Source: Methanomassiliicoccus sp. UBA345
GTDB lineage: Archaea > Thermoplasmatota > Thermoplasmata > Methanomassiliicoccales > Methanomassiliicoccaceae
NCBI GenBank assembly: GCA_002504525.1
Contig: DATD01000011.1
Coordinates: forward strand, 12,620 to 22,605
Direction of reading: 5' to 3'
DNA: 9,986 bases
The position numbers were made by a program, and so were the translations under genes. Below the pieces are notes generated by a model. That model was not told the DNA's origin. It searched no databases and saw only the letters and a program-made list of their open reading frames with translations. Shown here in pieces: positions 5,980 through 9,986 of this stretch (positions are counted from its first letter, which is position 1; every line of letters begins with the position of its first letter).

Positions 5980-8665
5980 TCTCCACCTCGCATACCTCCC
6001 GCTCATGGCCGAAGCGCCGGTGCAGGTACTTCCACCCCTCGTTCAGGACCATGGGCAGCAGCGACATCGGAACGATGACGAGCCACTCCGCTCCCAGCGG
6101 CACGGCGTGGAACACATCGTTGACGACCGGTATGTAGACCACGGCCAGCTGCAGCAGGAATGACGCTCCGACGGCCAGGATGAGGCGGTCATAGCGGCCC
6201 AGCTCCAGCAGCGGCCGGGAGAGGTCCCGTGCCGAGAACACGAACAGCAGCTGGGACAGCACGACGGTGCAGAAGGCGGCGGTGCGCGCCTGCTCGGTCC
6301 CGCTGCCCATGCCGCGGAGGACGTCGAACGTCAGGAGCGCCGCGAGCCCCATGGCCACGCCCGTGATGACGATGCGGAACGCCATCGGCCGAGTTACCGG
6401 CGGCTCCTTCGGTGAACGTGGGCACTCGTTCATGACGTCGTGCGGAGCCGGCTCAAGGCCCAGCGCGATGGCCGGCAGGCCGTCCGTCACCAGGTTGATC
6501 CATAATATCTGGATCGGCAGCAGGAACGGCAGCAGGCCCGTCTCGGCGAACAGCAAGGTGGCCGCCAGCATGAGGATGATCTCGCCGGCGTTGCACGACA
6601 GGAGGAAGGCGACGAACTTGCGTATGTTGCCGTAGATGCCTCTTCCCTCTTCGACCGCTGACACGATCGATGCGAAGTTATCATCGGCCAGCACCATGTC
6701 CGACGATTCCTTCGCCACGTCGGTGCCGGTGATGCCCATTGCCACCCCGATGTCGGCCCGCTTGAGCGCCGGGGCGTCGTTCACGCCGTCGCCGGTCATT
6801 GCGACGATCTCCCCGTGAGCTTGCAGCGCCTCCACGATGCGGACCTTCTGCTCCGGGGCCACCCGGGCGAACACGCTGACCTCCTTGACCCGGTCGGACA
6901 GCTCCCGATCGCTCATGGAGGAGAGCTCCTCCCCTGTGATGGAGCCGCCCGGGGACGGTATGCCCATCTCCTTGGCGATCGCCGCGGCGGTGAGCCGGTG
7001 GTCCCCGGTGATCATGATGACCCTGATGCCGGCGGTGCGGCACTTCGTCACCGCATCGGCCGCCTCCTTCCGGGGGGAGTCGAGCATGCCCACGAGGCCG
7101 AGGAAGGTGAGCCCCTCCTCCCTGCCGGAGCCGTAGGCGAGCGCCAGCACGCGAAGCGCGCGTGACGCCATCTCCCGGTCCTTCGCCAGGAACGAGTCCC
7201 GCATGGCGTCGTTCATATCGGTGCGGCGGCCATCGATCAGCACGTGGGTGCACAGCGGCAGAACGCTCTCCGCCGCGCCCTTGGTGTACGAGCGCACCTC
7301 CCCGTCGATCGAATGGACGGTGGTCATGCGCTTGCGCTCCGAGTCGAACGGCTCCTCGCCCGTCCTGGGATGCCGCCGCCGAACGGCCTCGGGGTCCATG
7401 CCGGCCTTCTTGGCAAGGACGAGCAGCGTGCCCTCGGTGCCGTCCCCCATAACTTTCCAGCCTTCCTCCTTCACCAGGGAGGCATCGTTGCACAGCACGC
7501 CGGCCCTGAGCAGTTCCGTGACCTCAGGATCGCCGGCGTCCAGCTCCTCGCCGCTCCGGATGAGCGCACCTTCCGGCTCATAGCCCTCGCCGGTCACCAG
7601 GACGGTGCCGGACGGCACCGCCACCTCGCGGACGTTCATCACTCCGGCGGTCAGCGTGCCGGTCTTGTCGGTGCAGATGACGGTGGCGCTGCCCAGCGCC
7701 TCCACCGCCGGAAGACGACGTACGAGGGCGTTGCGCCGGGCCATGCGCTGCAGCCCAATGGCCAGCGAGACCGTCACCACCGCCGGCAGCCCCTCGGGGA
7801 TGGCGGCCACCGCCAGGCTGATGGCGGTGAGGAACATCGTCACCACGTCCACGCCCCCCGCCAGCCCCATCGCCATGACGATCGCGGCGATGGCGATGAC
7901 CACGATGCCGAGCTGCCGGCTGAGCACCGCCAGCTTCCTCTGCAGCGGCGTGGGACCGCCCTCCTCGGTGGCGAGGTCGGCGATGCGCCCCAGCTCGGTG
8001 GACGATCCGGTGGCGACCACCATGGCGACCCCCCTCCCTCGGGAGATGGTGCTGCCCGAGTACACCATGTTGCTCCTGTCTCCCAGGACGCTCCGCTCGG
8101 CAACCACGGAGCCGTGGTCCTTCTTCACCGGGACCGACTCTCCGGTCAGGGACGCCTCGTCGGTCTCCAGGTTGGCCGAGCCGATCAACCGCCCGTCGGC
8201 GGAGACCCTGTCCCCGGTGGAGAGGACCATCACATCCCCGGCCACCAGCTCCCGGGACGGGACCTCCACGTCGCGGCCGCCCCGGCGGACCGTGACCTTG
8301 GGCGAGGCCAGCTCCTGCAGCGCCTCCAGCGTCTTCTCGGCCTTGTACTCCTGCGTATACCCCAATATGGTGTTCAGGGCGACGATGAGCAGGATGACCC
8401 CGGCGTTGATCATCTCCTCCGTCGACGAGTCGATGATGCCGACCCCCGCCGACACCGCCGCGGCGATGATGAGGATGAAGACCAGGGGGTCCTTGAGCTG
8501 CTTGAGAAGGATCTGGAGGCGGGACACCTTTCTCTTTCCGATCAGCTCATTGGGGCCGTCCCTGGCAAGACGGACGGAGGCCTCCTCGGCGGTGAGGCCG
8601 TCCTCCGAAGAGCGAAGCGCCTCCGCGACCTCCGATGCCTCCATGGCGTGCCATTCGCGGCCCAT
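5972..8665 (-). CDS. P-type cation-transporting ATPase, Ca2+ (P2A) class
   Basis: 897-residue membrane pump with the complete P-type ATPase plan. An N-terminal cation-ATPase domain precedes helices M1-M2 (about 58-78 and 86-105). The actuator loop carries TGES (174-177), and M3-M4 contain AIPEGLP (288-294). The phosphorylated Asp333 lies in DKTGTLT, KGAAE (462-466) is in the nucleotide domain, and MITGD (551-555) and TGDGVNDAPALK (624-635) form the hinge. M5 to M10 follow (about 683-880). Compared with SERCA, Glu291 (M4), Asn692 and Glu695 (M5), and Asn724, Thr727 and Asp728 (M6) match cation ligands, whereas the M8 glutamate appears to be Gln805. This supports Ca2+ export, with Mn2+ or Na+ as alternatives. 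No Shine-Dalgarno site precedes ATG 8663-8665, but a TATA-like box lies about 25 bases upstream, suggesting a leaderless message; ATG 8644 is a weaker alternative start. rtcA overlaps the 3' end. Confidence 0.95.
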   Translation of the reverse strand: MGREWHAMEASEVAEALRSSEDGLTAEEASVRLARDGPNELIGKRKVSRLQILLKQLKDPLVFILIIAAAVSAGVGIIDSSTEEMINAGVILLIVALNTILGYTQEYKAEKTLEALQELASPKVTVRRGGRDVEVPSRELVAGDVMVLSTGDRVSADGRLIGSANLETDEASLTGESVPVKKDHGSVVAERSVLGDRSNMVYSGSTISRGRGVAMVVATGSSTELGRIADLATEEGGPTPLQRKLAVLSRQLGIVVIAIAAIVMAMGLAGGVDVVTMFLTAISLAVAAIPEGLPAVVTVSLAIGLQRMARRNALVRRLPAVEALGSATVICTDKTGTLTAGVMNVREVAVPSGTVLVTGEGYEPEGALIRSGEELDAGDPEVTELLRAGVLCNDASLVKEEGWKVMGDGTEGTLLVLAKKAGMDPEAVRRRHPRTGEEPFDSERKRMTTVHSIDGEVRSYTKGAAESVLPLCTHVLIDGRRTDMNDAMRDSFLAKDREMASRALRVLALAYGSGREEGLTFLGLVGMLDSPRKEAADAVTKCRTAGIRVIMITGDHRLTAAAIAKEMGIPSPGGSITGEELSSMSDRELSDRVKEVSVFARVAPEQKVRIVEALQAHGEIVAMTGDGVNDAPALKRADIGVAMGITGTDVAKESSDMVLADDNFASIVSAVEEGRGIYGNIRKFVAFLLSCNAGEIILMLAATLLFAETGLLPFLLPIQILWINLVTDGLPAIALGLEPAPHDVMNECPRSPKEPPVTRPMAFRIVITGVAMGLAALLTFDVLRGMGSGTEQARTAAFCTVVLSQLLFVFSARDLSRPLLELGRYDRLILAVGASFLLQLAVVYIPVVNDVFHAVPLGAEWLVIVPMSLLPMVLNEGWKYLHRRFGHEREVCEVENA
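5983..5989 (-). promoter_or_regulatory. Shine-Dalgarno site of rtcA inside the ATPase gene
   Basis: GAGGTGG on the minus strand, three bases before ATG 5979 and embedded in the last codons of the ATPase gene. It fixes the rtcA start and explains how rtcA can be translated from the ATPase message. Confidence 0.7.
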
Positions 8666-8686
8666 GAGCTAGAGTACCCACTCGTT

Positions 8687-8696
8687 CGATAAAGTG
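8687..8696 (-). promoter_or_regulatory. Probable TATA box of the cation ATPase gene
   Basis: Minus strand ctttatcg, centred near 8690-8692, about 25-27 bases upstream of the A of ATG 8665. This spacing is what archaeal promoters show between TATA box and transcription start, and no Shine-Dalgarno sequence precedes the ATG, so a leaderless transcript is likely. Confidence 0.4.
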
Positions 8697-8713
8697 GTTT
8701 TCTGCCAGACGCC

Positions 8714-9196
8714 CTACTTCAGGGAGACGGACAGCGTGCCGTCCGTCTCCAGGTAGGCGGCCTTCACCTTCGAGGAGTCGTCGACGTCCTTCCCGCGAAG
8801 CAGCCTCATCAGCTCCTCCCGGCTCATCAGCTCATGGTCCAGCGCGGTCTTGATGACCACTCCCTCGCGTATGACCGCCGTCTTTCGTCCGCTGATCAGC
8901 TCGTCGAACCGGGGCCATCGGATGCCCAGGAACGCGGTCAGAGCATGCAACGCGATCCATATTGCGATGATAATGATCGCCTTGAGCAGACTTTCCTGTC
9001 CATAGGCCACGTCCCCGATGACATCCCCTACCGCCAGCGCTAGGATGAAGTCCAGGGCGCTGGCCTGGCCGATGCCTCGCTTTCCGGTCAGGCGGACGGC
9101 GACCACTATCACGACGTATAGCACGGCCACCCTGATGACCAGCTCGAGCGCGCTCTCCGTCGGGCTGAGGCCGATGAGCTCGTTCAGGTCGACCAT
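8714..9196 (-). CDS. DUF421 / YetF-family membrane protein
   Basis: 160 residues with the layout of the YetF (COG2323) family: two or three N-terminal helices (about 15-35, 48-66 and 72-91) and a small C-terminal soluble domain. Family-typical features are RLTGKRGIGQ (35-44) followed by the DFILALAVGDVIGD segment (49-62), then a cytosolic part with ELMSREELMRLLRGKDV (122-138) and a closing AAYLETDGTLSV (146-157). Bacillus relatives are sporulation or membrane proteins of uncertain role; a molecular function is not established here. ATG 9194-9196 lies a few bases from the predicted transcription start, with no Shine-Dalgarno site. It sits 48 bases upstream of the ATPase gene on the same strand, and both probably have their own promoters. 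Confidence 0.85.
   Translation of the reverse strand: MVDLNELIGLSPTESALELVIRVAVLYVVIVVAVRLTGKRGIGQASALDFILALAVGDVIGDVAYGQESLLKAIIIIAIWIALHALTAFLGIRWPRFDELISGRKTAVIREGVVIKTALDHELMSREELMRLLRGKDVDDSSKVKAAYLETDGTLSVSLK
8723..8750 (-). repeat. GC-rich hairpin in the 3' end of the YetF-family gene
   Basis: A perfect 10-bp inverted repeat, ggagacggac (8723-8732) and gtccgtctcc (8741-8750), with an 8-base loop, lies within the last codons (ETDGTLSVS). No T-run follows on the minus strand, so it is not a classical terminator. It may stabilise or pause the transcript before the ATPase promoter, or it may arise from codon choice. Confidence 0.4.
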
Positions 9197-9220
9197 CGCG
9201 CTTCTTACTGGGAGCGCGGC

Positions 9221-9233
9221 GATTATCTATCTT
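9221..9233 (-). promoter_or_regulatory. Probable TATA box of the YetF-family gene
   Basis: Minus strand agatagataatc is the only AT-rich stretch in the 52-base gap. Its centre lies about 31 bases from ATG 9196, predicting a leader of only a few bases. Confidence 0.4.
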
Positions 9234-9248
9234 TGCCGCCAGGAGCGG

Positions 9249-9827
9249 TCATTTCCGGTCCCGCTCGATCATGCCCATGAGGATGACGGCGCCCAACAGG
9301 GTCCGCCGGTCGAACTGGGGCGGTATGTTCGAGCAATCCACCGACCACTCGTCGCCAACCAGTTTGAACGCCTGCTTGATCTCCCCCACCGGCCGGCCGA
9401 GGAACTCTACGCACACCTTCTCCGGCGCCAGGTTGCCGCCCGGCAGGTACTTCCGGGCCAGACCTCGCCCGGCGTTCTCGAACACCCGGCCGATCTGCTG
9501 CCCCGCGGCATCGAACAGCAGATACTCGTCCGCAGCGATACCGGACATGGCGCTCCGCCGTATCCGGCCGACCACCGCATTGCTGGATGAATCGACGATG
9601 GCGAAGTTGCCCCACATGTCCAGGACCTGCTCCTGCTGGATGCGGAACAGCTCCCCATTCATGGAGGCGTCGCTGAAGATGCGGATGTCCTCCTTCATGC
9701 GCAGCATCTTCTGCTTGGTGTATCCGACCACATTGCCGCCTCCGTCCTCGATCCAGTATTGGTTGGTAAAGGCCATCACTTTCTTCCTTATCCGGTAGTC
9801 GTTCTGATACCATAGACTGGTTTGCAT
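9249..9827 (-). CDS. LURP-one-related / scramblase-like (Tubby C-terminal fold) protein
   Basis: 192 residues from ATG 9825-9827, chosen because AGGAGGAG stands just before it; an in-frame ATG at 9908 would add 27 residues without family likeness. The chain shows repeated strand pairs typical of the LOR/Tubby-like barrel: IEDGGGNVVGYTKQK, then a long IRIFSD segment, LFRIQQEQVLDMWGNFAIVD, NAVVGRIRR, then YLLFDAAGQQIGRV. It ends with FDRRTLLGAVILMGMIERDRK, the hydrophobic C-terminal helix that fills the barrel in these proteins. Members are cytosolic or membrane-associated and their prokaryotic role is unknown; phospholipid scramblases are the eukaryotic relatives. The assignment rests on pattern, not on alignment. 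It is the first protein gene after the partial tRNA and is separated from the YetF-family gene by 52 bases. Confidence 0.75.
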   Translation of the reverse strand: MQTSLWYQNDYRIRKKVMAFTNQYWIEDGGGNVVGYTKQKMLRMKEDIRIFSDASMNGELFRIQQEQVLDMWGNFAIVDSSSNAVVGRIRRSAMSGIAADEYLLFDAAGQQIGRVFENAGRGLARKYLPGGNLAPEKVCVEFLGRPVGEIKQAFKLVGDEWSVDCSNIPPQFDRRTLLGAVILMGMIERDRK

Positions 9828-9828
9828 T

Positions 9829-9836
9829 CTCCTCCT
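9829..9836 (-). promoter_or_regulatory. Shine-Dalgarno site of the LOR-family gene
   Basis: AGGAGGAG on the minus strand, immediately before ATG 9827. It is the strongest ribosome site in this part of the window and fixes the start at the shorter reading. Confidence 0.65.
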
Positions 9837-9863
9837 GGATGTTGGACGGGCAACGGATGGCAG

Positions 9864-9880
9864 GGTGATAATGCTATCAT
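9864..9880 (-). promoter_or_regulatory. Candidate promoter of the LOR-family gene with a small inverted repeat
   Basis: Minus strand gatagcattatcac contains an AT-rich TATA-like core, flanked by the inverted arms TGATA (9866-9870) and TATCA (9875-9879). Transcription would start near 9846, leaving a leader of about 19 bases that holds the Shine-Dalgarno site. It is the only AT-rich stretch between the gene and the tRNA fragment. Confidence 0.35.
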
Positions 9881-9888
9881 CGGGATCG

Positions 9889-9958
9889 GAACGATGGTGG
9901 TCCGGCACGATCGTGTCGGAGCGTTGATGCAGAGGGCCTAGAACAGAAGAACGATGGT
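9889..9958. repeat. Short direct repeat upstream of the LOR-family gene
   Basis: The ten bases gaacgatggt occur at 9889-9898 and again at 9949-9958, exactly 60 bases apart. They may be regulator sites upstream of the promoter or chance. Confidence 0.25.
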
Positions 9959-9966
9959 TGGCCGAG

Positions 9967-9986
9967 TGCGGGCGCCGGGATTCGAA
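9967..9986 (-). tRNA. 3' end of a tRNA gene, cut by the window edge
   Basis: On the minus strand the window begins with the T-loop TTCGAAT (9986-9980), then CCCGG as the 3' side of the T-stem, CGCCCGC as the 3' side of the acceptor stem, and A at the discriminator position (9967). C61, which pairs with invariant G53, is in place. CCA does not follow directly, which is usual in archaeal genes. The anticodon lies outside the window. A 5' GCGGGCG acceptor with A73 would suit a leucine tRNA, but this is a guess. Confidence 0.6.

Noticed and set aside
5137..6078. A 313-codon plus-strand open frame opposite rtcA
   Set aside because: It is antisense to a complete rtcA with all family motifs, and its composition is typical of a GC-rich shadow frame.
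6681..7493. A 270-codon minus-strand frame inside the ATPase gene
   Set aside because: It is a shifted frame of the same strand with low-complexity Arg/Gly/His/Pro sequence; the ATPase frame explains the region.
7244..8692. A 482-codon plus-strand open frame opposite the cation ATPase, and a 355-codon one in another frame
   Set aside because: Both are antisense to a gene with every P-type ATPase motif intact. They are rich in His, Arg, Gly and Pro, as expected for a shadow frame of GC-rich coding sequence, and show no domain of their own.
1..9986. CRISPR array, toxin-antitoxin pair, intact transposon or phage module
   Set aside because: No regularly spaced repeats, transposase, integrase or small paired toxin genes were seen on either strand.

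Overview
The window looks like a chromosomal segment of a GC-rich archaeon, probably a euryarchaeon and possibly of the Thermoplasmata/Methanomassiliicoccales type. The archaeal signs are a PAC2-family proteasome-chaperone protein ending in a proteasome-docking tripeptide, an archaeal-type RNA 3'-phosphate cyclase, TATA-like boxes about 25 bases upstream of start codons, and several genes that seem to be read from leaderless or very short-leader mRNAs. The lineage is an inference from gene style; no rRNA or other strong taxonomic marker is present.

Left part (20-3175, minus strand): a tightly overlapping four-gene operon. In order of transcription it encodes a two-pass membrane protein with a large extracellular beta-rich domain, an ABC ATPase, an ABC-2-type permease, and a secreted Ig-like protein anchored by a C-terminal helix. 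Together they should form an ABC-2 transport or surface-remodelling complex with two dedicated extracellular partners; the substrate is unknown. Just upstream, same strand, is a markedly AT-richer gene (3209-3904) for a secreted protein of unknown function. It ends in a perfect 9-bp hairpin that sits immediately before the operon's likely promoter.

Middle (3905-4979): an AT-rich, roughly 320-bp divergent intergenic region, then the only plus-strand gene, the PAC2-family protein, with a clear TATA box and a TTG start. Its last codons overlap, tail to tail, the end of rtcA.

Right part (4966-9827, minus strand): a LURP-one-related/scramblase-like protein, a DUF421/YetF membrane protein, a large P-type cation ATPase of the Ca2+ (P2A) class, and rtcA, whose start overlaps the ATPase stop by 8 bases. 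The first three appear to have their own promoters; rtcA appears translationally coupled to the ATPase. The right edge cuts a probable tRNA gene (minus strand, 3' end only).

No CRISPR array, intact insertion sequence, rRNA or phage module is visible. The most interesting items are the HbYX-like C terminus of the PAC2 protein encoded inside the antisense overlap with rtcA, the ABC operon with paired extracellular subunits, and the AT-rich orphan secreted protein beside it.
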